From Pseudomonadota bacterium (GTDB lineage: Bacteria > Pseudomonadota > Gammaproteobacteria > Xanthomonadales > Xanthomonadaceae), in contig JAEZCF010000056.1 in assembly GCA_023430045.1 (NCBI GenBank), forward strand, positions 1 through 64,000: a stretch of 64,000 nucleotides of DNA, written 5' to 3'. Below, piece by piece: positions 49,415 through 58,179 of the stretch (its first letter is position 1; the number at the start of each line of letters is the position of its first letter). Made by a program: the position numbers and the translations under genes. The notes beneath the pieces are model-generated. The model was not told where the DNA came from. It worked only from the letters and a program-made list of their open reading frames with translations, and did no database searches.

Positions 49415-52400
49415 GGTACATAGCGAGTTGAACTGGCCTCCGATGAAACCAAAAAATAAATTAAAATCAATACCGTACTCGACTTTTATTGCGGATAAAG
49501 TTGGTGTGTTACGAGCGCCCACACTTCCCGTCTCAATCTGCACTGAAATACTTTTAAAGTCTGCCGCTGAGATACGCGAACTCGCAATTGAGGCCCTTAG
49601 TTCAGCCCCATTTGTCGATGCACTATATACAGCGTCGCCAACGCTTTATAAGCGGGCGATGAAGTGGAAAAGCAAGGAAAATACGAATCAAGGTCTAGAG
49701 TTCTCTATAGCGAGATACTTGCTCCGCATGTCTTCACGCCCCACGCCTTTCGGATCATTTTCTTCGGTAAGCTTGGTATCAACTGACTCAGAAAAGACAT
49801 GCGTATCTGCTCCCGATGCAGGATGCTTGCGTAAAGTTGCAACTATAGATTATAGGGTTCAGGCAAATCTTGCAAAATCCGCTGCGAACGAGAGCCAAAG
49901 ATCTGCACTCCGTTACTCTCCTAACGACACGATTTCCGTCGCTGATAAGCACATCAAGCTCTTGGCATGGCCGCGGGGAGATATCTCCGCGCCATTGCAG
50001 TTCGTCGAGTTTGAAATCACCCCGCTATTGACTTTTATATTGAATGAAAGCTCAGCCAATTCGGGGCTTACAATCCCCGAATTGGCGTATCACATCAACC
50101 ACTCCTTTGAAGGACAATTCACCACTGAAGAAGTAGATCACTATTTGCAAGAATTGGTTGATGAAGAGATTCTAACCTGCGACTCATTGTATTGCCCAAC
50201 GTCAGACGATCATCTTTTATCGTTGATCTCCCAGTTGCCACCTGAGTCGGAATCCAGATCGAAAGCGATTGCCATGCGATCCTGCATTAAAAGCATTAAT
50301 AGTAGGGGATCTGATTCGATACTGAGCCAAATGCTAAAACTTGATGAAATTGCATCCAAATATACAGCTTTGGGCAAGCCCGCGGTTAAGATTGACACGA
50401 TATCTGATAATACGGCAGGAAGCTTAGGCAAAAAAGATCTTGACGTCATAATAAATACGGTGTCACGCCTGGCAGACTTCAAACAGCGATCTGGCAGCCT
50501 CTCAATATTCAAGGAGAGGTATGCCAGCTTATTTGGAGACGCATCCACCTCTCTTGCAGAGGTAATTCCATTTCTTGGCCACCTCGGATTCCCCGACACC
50601 TTGAATGCACCCGCCAGCATGTCTGACCTATTGAATCCGAAGTTCTTAAAAAATAACAACAACAAAGCCAAGAGCTTCGGAAAATGGGAAGAACACGCTA
50701 TTGCACTGATGGCACGCGATTCAAGCAGAGAATATATCGATCTAGAAGGCGTCCGTACATCTTTGGACGATGAATCACCTGATCGTCTGGCGACATCAAT
50801 CGACAGTATAGTTACATGGATCTCACTATGGGAGCACCCTCTTGACGGAGCCCAATTAGAGATCAGAAGCGCGGGCACCCAAGCTCCAGGAAGAGTTATG
50901 GGCCGGTTCGCCCATGCGATACCAGCTCTCAAAACATATCTGAGCGAACTTGAAAAGGATACGGACGATTGCGTTTACTCGCAGATTGTACATGTTCCAA
51001 ACCCGCAGGCAGGCAACATACTAACCCGCTGTTCGATGCCCGGCCCTGAACTGAAGATACGAACTGGTGGCAGCCAGCTCACGAGTGACATCTCAATTTC
51101 CGATATCGATGTATTTATATCGCAGGGAAAGGTTTTCCTTTGGTCACGATCAAGAAACAAGGAAGTTCGCATCAGGATGAACAGCGCTCACGCCTTTTCC
51201 AAATCCGGCGACCATCCCCTATATCAGTTCCTGAACGAGGTTAGCAACCAGGATCCAAACTGCTCGCTGCCGTCGCTTAGAAGGTGCCTGCCACATGCAG
51301 CATATCTTCCAGGCCTTAGGCTCGGGCGAGTGTTAATCGAGCGTCGTACGTGGCTACTGCAGGCGGGAGACATCACACAAGCTGGTGATGACGAAAAGAG
51401 AATAGTGAGCAGACTAAGGGATACAGCTTTGCGCATCGGACTCCCAACGTTTTTTGAGGAGCACGGCGTAGATTTGGCAATACCTTACAGCTTTCAAAAT
51501 GATTGGAATGCACAAGAATTCTGGAAGCTTTTGAAGAACAAAGGCTCTATCGTTGTTACAGAAAGCTTCCCGCTTGACTCACGCCCCGGAATATCGTCGA
51601 ACGCGGGGCCGACGATGCACGAGATTCAAGTCACACTTCGACCAATGCAGCGTCGCACTATGGCAATTCCGATTACTCCACAGCCCGGGCCCCTAATTAA
51701 GAATCGATCCTGGCTATCTTGGAATGTCTACTGCAGAACTGCATCACAGAACTTGTTCTTGCGAACGTTCAAAGAATGGTCAAAGGAAGCGTGCAAGACG
51801 CTGAAACACGAGATGTTCTTTGTAAGATTCAGGGATGATAGAGGAGATCATCTCCGCATGCGACTTAAGGCGTCCGACCTCGAGACGTCAAATAACCTGA
51901 GGCGCGACTTCGAGGATGAGCTTAATCGCCTCAAAAATAGCCACCTAATCTATAGCTTCTTGTACGTTGATTATATTCCAGAGATATCAAGATATGGCGG
52001 CTTTCGTCTCTTATCCAGAGCCGAAGAAATTTTCTGCAGGGATTCAAAAATAATAATAGCCACGTTAGGAAAGACCACCACAAGCCTCACAGAACACTGG
52101 AGGACCGCGGCGACCGCGGCAGACCTAATGCTTTCGTCAATTGGCCTTAAAGACATATCCAGTCGGCTGGAATTTGCAACCAAGGCAGCTGAAGATTTCC
52201 AATATGAAATGCGCTTCAGTGCTCAGCAACGGAAACTTATCGGCAACATATTTAGGAAGAGCAAGCCAATCTTCCACCAAGATGGAAAACATATCGCTGA
52301 TATCTCTGCGCTCAACGAGCTCGGCTCCTGCGCTCAACCGGGCGATGGATTTGATTGGTCCGAGAATGGATTCGGCGACTTGACCGAGTCTGAAATCTAT

Positions 52401-52589
52401 CAGTACCGATGGAGCTTATTACATATGCGATTCAATCGAATTTACCCTCGCCACTCCAGAGTACAGGAGGCTGTCACCTGGGAGCTCCTTAAGCGATCAT
52501 ACACCCGCTTACTAAGGTTCTCAGCAAGCGCACCTTTACCTCAGAAATTTAAAAGCGCCTTAAGCATTCGCGAGAAGGAACCTGATTAA
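49407..52589 (+). CDS. lanB: Class I lantibiotic dehydratase (LanB), full length
   Basis: A 1060-residue LanB from a TTG start with GGAAGAG six bases ahead and overlapping lanT; an ATG at 49443 gives 1048 residues but has a poor ribosome site. The glutamylation domain contains LLRMSSRPTPFGSFSSVSL (about 104-122). The C-terminal elimination (SpaB-C) domain begins near 766: RSWLSWNVYC, FFVRFRDDRGDHLRMRL (Arg matching NisB Arg786), PEISRYGGFRLLSRAEEIF (Arg826) and LLHMRFNRI (His961). LanB uses glutamyl-tRNA to glutamylate Ser/Thr and then eliminates glutamate, giving dehydroamino acids for LanC. All catalytic landmarks are present and no split or frameshift is seen. Confidence 0.94.
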   Translation: MIRVHSELNWPPMKPKNKLKSIPYSTFIADKVGVLRAPTLPVSICTEILLKSAAEIRELAIEALSSAPFVDALYTASPTLYKRAMKWKSKENTNQGLEFSIARYLLRMSSRPTPFGSFSSVSLVSTDSEKTCVSAPDAGCLRKVATIDYRVQANLAKSAANESQRSALRYSPNDTISVADKHIKLLAWPRGDISAPLQFVEFEITPLLTFILNESSANSGLTIPELAYHINHSFEGQFTTEEVDHYLQELVDEEILTCDSLYCPTSDDHLLSLISQLPPESESRSKAIAMRSCIKSINSRGSDSILSQMLKLDEIASKYTALGKPAVKIDTISDNTAGSLGKKDLDVIINTVSRLADFKQRSGSLSIFKERYASLFGDASTSLAEVIPFLGHLGFPDTLNAPASMSDLLNPKFLKNNNNKAKSFGKWEEHAIALMARDSSREYIDLEGVRTSLDDESPDRLATSIDSIVTWISLWEHPLDGAQLEIRSAGTQAPGRVMGRFAHAIPALKTYLSELEKDTDDCVYSQIVHVPNPQAGNILTRCSMPGPELKIRTGGSQLTSDISISDIDVFISQGKVFLWSRSRNKEVRIRMNSAHAFSKSGDHPLYQFLNEVSNQDPNCSLPSLRRCLPHAAYLPGLRLGRVLIERRTWLLQAGDITQAGDDEKRIVSRLRDTALRIGLPTFFEEHGVDLAIPYSFQNDWNAQEFWKLLKNKGSIVVTESFPLDSRPGISSNAGPTMHEIQVTLRPMQRRTMAIPITPQPGPLIKNRSWLSWNVYCRTASQNLFLRTFKEWSKEACKTLKHEMFFVRFRDDRGDHLRMRLKASDLETSNNLRRDFEDELNRLKNSHLIYSFLYVDYIPEISRYGGFRLLSRAEEIFCRDSKIIIATLGKTTTSLTEHWRTAATAADLMLSSIGLKDISSRLEFATKAAEDFQYEMRFSAQQRKLIGNIFRKSKPIFHQDGKHIADISALNELGSCAQPGDGFDWSENGFGDLTESEIYQYRWSLLHMRFNRIYPRHSRVQEAVTWELLKRSYTRLLRFSASAPLPQKFKSALSIREKEPD

Positions 52590-53360
52590 GTGCATCAGAT
52601 ATCTCGACTTGAACTTCCTGCTATTAGTGAGTTCAATCCAGCGACGCGAAGGTGCCTGGATCGAATGGAACTATCATGGGGAAATCTTTATAACAGCACC
52701 TCCTCCAAATTAGATCCGGATGCTCTTTGCCAGATTTACTGGGAGGATCAATCTCGAGACTTGAGACATCCACTGTCTGAACTATGGTCGTCACTGCAGA
52801 CTAAAAACTCCATACGCAGCGATCGCTCTTCCGAGGATGAGATACGTCTATCGAGGATAGCGTCATCTCTTTTTGCAGGACTGAAAGTCGACAATCATAT
52901 ATTGTTCACGGATTGGCTCTGCATGATCAACTCGCACGCCTTAAACCGTGATAAAGGATTTATCCGCGTTACGGAGAGCGCCACAACTGCGGATATAAAT
53001 GGAGCGCGCAACTTCTTTTGTGAGGCCAACAATCTTGGATGCGAACTTCAAAGATTGCACGATTTTCTAGCTTCGCAGAAAGACCATCCTGCGCTCTGTG
53101 CAGTTACAGCATTATGTTCACTTCTTACGCTACATCCGTTTGTCGACGGTAATGGACGCGTTGCGCGGGCTGCCTTCAATGCTATCTCGGCCTCAATGTC
53201 TCAGCGGGAGCTGTTTCTACCATTGCACTTAATATTCAACGCCTCCCAGGGAGGATTTGAAATACGACTCAAGGAAGTACAGACAAATAAAAATTGGTCA
53301 CTCGTCTATTTGTACTTTGGATCTATCTTCGACCTTTGCTTGCATGCCCGCGACGCATGA
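52590..53360 (+). CDS. Fic-domain protein in the lanthipeptide operon
   Basis: A 256-residue Fic/DOC family protein. The active motif is complete: His182 in HPFVDGNGRVARAAFN, matching HPFx(D/E)GNGR. Upstream lies a DINGAR sequence (residues 131-136 region) where Fic proteins have their flap and target-docking loop. The first 100 residues are helical and match no domain I know; I see no clear inhibitory (S/T)xxxE(G/N) helix. The GTG start follows the lanB stop directly, with GAGAAGGAA nine bases ahead, so it is translationally coupled. Fic enzymes usually transfer AMP or another nucleotide or phosphate to hydroxyls. A role in peptide tailoring, self-protection or control is possible but unproven. 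Confidence 0.9.
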   Translation: MHQISRLELPAISEFNPATRRCLDRMELSWGNLYNSTSSKLDPDALCQIYWEDQSRDLRHPLSELWSSLQTKNSIRSDRSSEDEIRLSRIASSLFAGLKVDNHILFTDWLCMINSHALNRDKGFIRVTESATTADINGARNFFCEANNLGCELQRLHDFLASQKDHPALCAVTALCSLLTLHPFVDGNGRVARAAFNAISASMSQRELFLPLHLIFNASQGGFEIRLKEVQTNKNWSLVYLYFGSIFDLCLHARDA

Positions 53361-53391
53361 TAGTTATTGCCTTAATTATTCACGAGGGCGC

Positions 53392-53422
53392 AAAAAGAAA
53401 ACGGCCGGGTTTCCCCGGCCGT
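53392..53422 (-). terminator. Terminator of the TonB-dependent receptor gene
   Basis: On the minus strand ACGGCCGGGGAAACCCGGCC closes with GT and continues TTTCTTTTTG. A strong stem and U-run follow the receptor stop by about 30 bases. It also separates this gene from the convergent Fic gene, but has no T-run on the plus strand. Confidence 0.88.
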
Positions 53423-53450
53423 CCTGTTCAACACTTCAGTTCCGGGTGGA

Positions 53451-56400
53451 TCAGAACTTGTAGCGGAAGCCCACCTGCAGCGACCAGCGCGATTCCCAAT
53501 CGGTCAGATTGACCGGAGTGACCTTGCTTTCGTCGAAGTTATAGATGTACTTGCCAGTCGCCTGATCGATGCCGGCGAAGCTCGCCGCGCCACGGCCGCT
53601 GAACGGGGAAGCGTAGCTGACCTTGCCCCAGTCCTTGTTCAGCAGGTTGCCAACGTTCATCACGTCAAGCCAGATTTCCGCCTTGTGGCCCTTGAAGAAG
53701 GCCGGCAGTTCCTGGCTGACGCGCAGGTCGAAGGTATTCACCCACTTGTTGCGGGCGCTGTTGCGCGGAGCAATATCACCGCTGTAACGCTCGAGCTGAT
53801 CGTTGCCGTCCAGCCAGCTGAAGAACGCGTCTTCCATCGAAGCGCCGCCGGTGAACAGCACGTCGCCACGACCGGCCGGCACGTAGAACAGGTCGTTGCT
53901 GTAGCCGTCGCCGTTGGCGTCGTTCAGGAAGCGCCAGCTGTACGGCAAGCCGGAACGGCCTTCGTAGAACACCGACACTGTGGTGTAGTTGTCGCCAAAG
54001 AACGCCTTGCGGAACTGCAGGCTGCCGGTGACGCGATTCTTGATCTCGTAGTTGGAGGTCGAAGCCACCACGTCATTCGGGTTTACGCCCAGCACACCAT
54101 TCCAGTTGGAGATGGCGCGCGAAGAGGTCAGCGGGCTGACTTCGGTAGCGTCCGTATAGGTATAGCCAAGCGACCAACCCCAGGTGTCGGTGAGCGGCTT
54201 GCTCAGGCTGGCGGTGAACTGCGTGCTACGGCCCTTGTCCGTGTTCTTCAGCAGGATCACACCATCGTTGTGCCAGCCGGTGATGTTTTCATAACCCGGC
54301 AGCGTGTCCGCGATGGCACCGACATTGGTGTTGCTGCCAGCGCGCACGCCGGTGCCTGCGTACGGGTTGCTCCAGTACATGTCACGACCATCCTGACCAC
54401 GTTGGGCGTTGACGTTGCCCAGGTCCAGACGTTCGAACGTGATGCCATCCTTGACCTTGGTGTAAAGCAGTTCGACCGAACCCACAACGCCATACCACGG
54501 CAGCTCATGTTCGAAGGCCAGGTTGGCCTTCCACACCGACGGCTGACGGATGTCTTTTTCCATCAGATTGACCATCGAGGTGTATCCGGAAGCCGGCGAC
54601 GGAACGGTCGGGTTGTCCGGGTCCAGCGAGACCGGCAGGTTGTTCCACATCGCTTCGCGCTCGGCCTGGCTCATACCTGCTGCACGGGCGTTGTAACCGA
54701 TCAGGCCGAAGCCGCTGTTCTGGTACGAGTTACCCACCCACACGTTGGCTGCGGCACCCTGGAACAGGCCCATACCACCACGCAACTGGGTCGGACGCTC
54801 GCTGTCGAAGGTGTAGTTGAAACCGAAACGAGGCTGCACCAGTGCCTTGTCCAAGGTCTCACGGTTGTCGTAACCGTAGATTTCCTGCACCAACAGGTTA
54901 TGAACCGGCACATCATCCACATCCGGAATGTCGACACGCAGGCCGAACATCAGGCTCAGGTTGTAGTTGACCGCCCAGGTGTCCTGCACGAACAGGCCAG
55001 TGTTCTTGTGCTTGTACTGCATGGCGACCGAGTCCAGATTCTGGCCCGGCACCGGCGCGTTCAGGTCATAGACCGAATAGTGGCCATTACGGAAATCTTC
55101 CAGGCTTGCAAACCCGTACGTACCCCAGATGTTCTGGGCATACAGGTTGTAGATGTCGTTGGATTCCCAGTCGAAGCCGAACTTGATGGTGTGGTCGCCC
55201 ACATACCAGTTGGCCGCGCCGTACGCCGTGGTGGTTTCCGTATTGATCTGGTTGCCGTGACGGAATTCGTCAGCACCTGCGGCCAGATACGGAGGTGCCA
55301 CGTTCGCATTGCTTGCACCGCTGCCAATGACGATCATCGGCAGACGCGAGTACACGCTGCTCAGCGAATCGTAAGTACGGCGACCTACCTTGAACTCGGT
55401 GGAGAAGTTCTCGTTCCAGTCGCTGAACAGCTGCACGACACTGGTTTCAACTTCCTTGGTGATGTCGTACCAGCGGCTGCTCAAACCCAGAGCCGGGCCA
55501 GTAGCCGTCATGCCATGACCAGAATAGCCAGTGGCCAGGCTGCTGCCCACTAGATTCGGATCGGTCTGCTCCAGCTTGGAGAAGCGGGCCGACACACGAT
55601 GGTCATCGTTGATGTTCCAGTCGATCTTGACCGCGTACTCTTCGACTTCCTGCTTGGTTTCCGAGGGCGCATCGGCACTGCCCAGATCGACGCCGTAGAC
55701 ATCGCGCGCGATCTGCTGTGCTTCGGCGATGAATGCCGGGTCGATGTCGATCTCGTTGGTCGCGTTGGAACCTCGGGGACCATACGACTGTGCGGCGCGG
55801 CTGCGCTCATACTTTTCGTAGTTGGCGAAGAAGAACAACTTGTCCTTGACGATCGGACCGCCGAAGGTGGCGCCCCACGTCTTCTCATCCTCGAAACCGT
55901 TGAACTTGGCATCGGTATCCGGATGATCGCCAACCATGTCCTTGTCACGGTAAGTACCGTAGACCGAGCCATGGAACTCATTGGTGCCCGACTTGGTCAC
56001 CGCGTCAACCACTGCGCCGGTGGCGCCGGTGATCGTGGTGTCATAGTTGGAGACGTCGATGTTGATCGCCTCGATGGCATCCATCGAAACCGGCTGACGC
56101 AAGGTCGGGAAGCCATTGGACTCCAGACCGAAGGTGTCGCTGGTGTTGATGCCATCGATACGAATCGCGTTGTAACGCGGATTCTGGCCACCGACGGTCA
56201 GCTCACCACGCGACTTGTCGCTCTGGCTGATACGCGGGTCCAGACGGACGTAGTCCTGGATGTTGCGGTTGATCGACGGCAGCGCCTCGATCTGCTGCTT
56301 GGAGACGCTGGTACCAGCTCCCATCTTGTTGGCGCTGAACACGTCCGAGCCACCACCAATCGCCACTACCTGCACCGCAGCCAGGTCGGTCGCCGCGATG

Positions 56401-56744
56401 TCACCAGTCAGCGTACCGTTGATGGTATTACTCTGATTCAGGCTCAGGAAAACGCCGTCTTCGGTCTTGGTGCCTTCACCCGGCTTGGTGATTGTGATGG
56501 AGTACGGACCGCCCACACGCAGGCCGCGCGCGTTATAGCGACCGGCAGCATCGGTAGTCGCACGCGATACAGTGCCCGATTCAACGTGGGTGATCGTGAC
56601 TTCAGCACCGGCAACAGGCGCGCCTGCAGCGGACGTGACCTGCCCGCCTACACCTGCCGAGGTGTTCTGGGCAAAGGCGGGGGCAGCGGCAAGCGCGGCC
56701 ACGAGACCAAGGGTGAGCTTGGACATCCGGAGTGGGTGGTTCAT
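53451..56744 (-). CDS. Oar-like TonB-dependent outer-membrane receptor
   Basis: A 1097-residue outer-membrane protein. The signal peptide (LTLGLVAALAAAPAFAQ) is followed by a carboxypeptidase-regulatory-like beta domain (about 28-110, GAPVAGAEVTITHVESGTVS, GRYNARGLRVGGPYSIT), a TonB plug (IEALPSINRNIQDYVRLDP, GGQNPRYNAIRIDGINTSD) and a long beta-barrel ending in the usual aromatic residue (VGFRYKF). Xanthomonadaceae carry many such Oar-like receptors with unknown cargo. It points toward the lanthipeptide operon but has native GC content and codon use. Confidence 0.92.
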   Translation of the reverse strand: MNHPLRMSKLTLGLVAALAAAPAFAQNTSAGVGGQVTSAAGAPVAGAEVTITHVESGTVSRATTDAAGRYNARGLRVGGPYSITITKPGEGTKTEDGVFLSLNQSNTINGTLTGDIAATDLAAVQVVAIGGGSDVFSANKMGAGTSVSKQQIEALPSINRNIQDYVRLDPRISQSDKSRGELTVGGQNPRYNAIRIDGINTSDTFGLESNGFPTLRQPVSMDAIEAINIDVSNYDTTITGATGAVVDAVTKSGTNEFHGSVYGTYRDKDMVGDHPDTDAKFNGFEDEKTWGATFGGPIVKDKLFFFANYEKYERSRAAQSYGPRGSNATNEIDIDPAFIAEAQQIARDVYGVDLGSADAPSETKQEVEEYAVKIDWNINDDHRVSARFSKLEQTDPNLVGSSLATGYSGHGMTATGPALGLSSRWYDITKEVETSVVQLFSDWNENFSTEFKVGRRTYDSLSSVYSRLPMIVIGSGASNANVAPPYLAAGADEFRHGNQINTETTTAYGAANWYVGDHTIKFGFDWESNDIYNLYAQNIWGTYGFASLEDFRNGHYSVYDLNAPVPGQNLDSVAMQYKHKNTGLFVQDTWAVNYNLSLMFGLRVDIPDVDDVPVHNLLVQEIYGYDNRETLDKALVQPRFGFNYTFDSERPTQLRGGMGLFQGAAANVWVGNSYQNSGFGLIGYNARAAGMSQAEREAMWNNLPVSLDPDNPTVPSPASGYTSMVNLMEKDIRQPSVWKANLAFEHELPWYGVVGSVELLYTKVKDGITFERLDLGNVNAQRGQDGRDMYWSNPYAGTGVRAGSNTNVGAIADTLPGYENITGWHNDGVILLKNTDKGRSTQFTASLSKPLTDTWGWSLGYTYTDATEVSPLTSSRAISNWNGVLGVNPNDVVASTSNYEIKNRVTGSLQFRKAFFGDNYTTVSVFYEGRSGLPYSWRFLNDANGDGYSNDLFYVPAGRGDVLFTGGASMEDAFFSWLDGNDQLERYSGDIAPRNSARNKWVNTFDLRVSQELPAFFKGHKAEIWLDVMNVGNLLNKDWGKVSYASPFSGRGAASFAGIDQATGKYIYNFDESKVTPVNLTDWESRWSLQVGFRYKF

Positions 56745-56988
56745 CTAGGGTAGCCTCGATGGGAGTTGGCGATGGCGGAAAAAAAACGCACCCGTACAGC
56801 CTTGCGGGCGGCTGGACGGATATTTATCTGGGGTTCCCGACCGTGAGCGGCAGCTGCCGCAACGGTTAACAATAGATTAACACGGTAAGGTCTGATTGTG
56901 ACGGTAGTGCGACAAAAGGCACTCCATCGCAACCGGATCGTGACGCAGCCTTCACCTTTGCAGGTCTAAAGCGCTGCCTCCTGGCCAA

Positions 56989-57744
56989 CTAGCCCTGGGT
57001 CGGACCCACCGCCAGGACCTGCCCCCGCCATGTCAAGCCCTTTGGCGAAAGCAGCGACACCGCCAACGCTGCAGCGGCTTCCGGGCCTTGCGCGGCCTCG
57101 TCCTGGTCCAGCGACCAGGCCCTCGCCCTCAAGGCGGTACGCATCGGCCCCGGCTGCAGTCCTGCCACGCGCACCGAGGTCCCCTGCAGCTCACCATGCA
57201 GGCTGGCCAGCAGCCCGCGCAGCCCATGCTGGGCGGCACCGTAGCCGCCCCAGTACGCCGCGCCCACCCGCGCAGGATCGTCCAGGCACAGCACGATGGC
57301 GGCGTCCGCCTGCCGGCGCAGCAACGGCAGGCAGGCCTGCAGCAACCACGCGGGGGCGGTGAGGGTCACATGCAGCGAACGGGCGAATGCCGCCGGATCG
57401 GCCAGGGCAAACGGTGTCAGACCAGGAAAATCCGCCGCACAGACCAATACGCCATCCAGCCGGCCGAGTTCGCTGCGCAGACGCTCGGCCAGTTCGGCGA
57501 AGTCATCCGGGCTGGCCCCCTCCAGATCCATCGGATACAGCAGGGGCTCCGGCCCGGCTGCCTGGACATCCTGGTAGACGCGGACCAGCCGGCGCGGTTT
57601 CCGCCCCAGCAGCACCACCGTGGCCCCGGCACGGGCGCAGGCCACCGCAGCGGCACTGCCCAGGCCACCACCCGCGCCGACAATGAGGATCACACGCCCG
57701 TCCAGCACCTTGTCTTCAAGTGCAGGCGACGGGCGGGCATTCAT
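56989..57744 (-). CDS. SDR-family protein with degenerate catalytic site (YciK-like)
   Basis: A 251-residue short-chain dehydrogenase homologue. The nucleotide motif VGAGGGLGSAAAVACARAG is intact and the pattern LDGVLVCAADFPGL, LLQACLPLLRR, GLQPGPMRTALRA follows E. coli YciK. But the active tetrad is broken: the NAG motif is CAA, the catalytic Ser position is in VLCLDDPARV, and the YxxxK motif reads YGAAQ with Gln for Lys. It probably binds NAD(P) but should not catalyse classical SDR chemistry. It overlaps grxD by four bases, so the two are made together. Confidence 0.82.
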   Translation of the reverse strand: MNARPSPALEDKVLDGRVILIVGAGGGLGSAAAVACARAGATVVLLGRKPRRLVRVYQDVQAAGPEPLLYPMDLEGASPDDFAELAERLRSELGRLDGVLVCAADFPGLTPFALADPAAFARSLHVTLTAPAWLLQACLPLLRRQADAAIVLCLDDPARVGAAYWGGYGAAQHGLRGLLASLHGELQGTSVRVAGLQPGPMRTALRARAWSLDQDEAAQGPEAAAALAVSLLSPKGLTWRGQVLAVGPTQG

Positions 57745-58067
57745 GCGACGGACGCCTCTTCGACTATGCGCTTGAGCTCGCCGGATTCGAACAGCTCCAT
57801 GATGATGTCGCAGCCGCCGATCAGCTCACCGTGCATGAACAGCTGCGGGAACGTGGGCAGGTTGGAAAACCGCGGAAGATTCGCGCGGATCTCCGGCTCC
57901 TCCAGCACGTTGATGGTGCGCAGCGAGACAGCGCCGGCCGCCATCAGCGCCTGTACGGCACGGCTGGAAAAGCCACACATGGGATACTGCGGCGTGCCCT
58001 TCATGTACAGCACGAGCGGGTAACGGTCGACTTCGGCCTGGATCTGCTGCATCACTGCCACAACCAC
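57741..58067 (-). CDS. grxD: Monothiol glutaredoxin, Grx4/GrxD family
   Basis: A 108-residue CGFS-type glutaredoxin: MKGTPQYPMCGFSSRAVQAL with active Cys31, then NLPTFPQLFMHGELIGGCDI, which holds the TFPQ and GGxD motifs that bind glutathione. Such proteins carry and transfer 2Fe-2S clusters. The gene overlaps the SDR-like gene downstream and diverges from the SOD-like gene. Confidence 0.94.
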   Translation of the reverse strand: MVVAVMQQIQAEVDRYPLVLYMKGTPQYPMCGFSSRAVQALMAAGAVSLRTINVLEEPEIRANLPRFSNLPTFPQLFMHGELIGGCDIIMELFESGELKRIVEEASVA

Positions 58068-58179
58068 ACTGCCTCCTGATGGGAGAACCCGACCGCGCCG
58101 GTCGGCTAGACTTCACCACGGTAACCGCCATTGTATGCCGATGGAACCTGCCACGGCGCCCACCTGTCACCCTTATCGC

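Noticed and set aside
53361..53391. An immunity gene after the Fic gene
   Set aside because: Only about 90 bases separate the Fic gene from the receptor gene, and no open frame with a lipoprotein or membrane signal fits.
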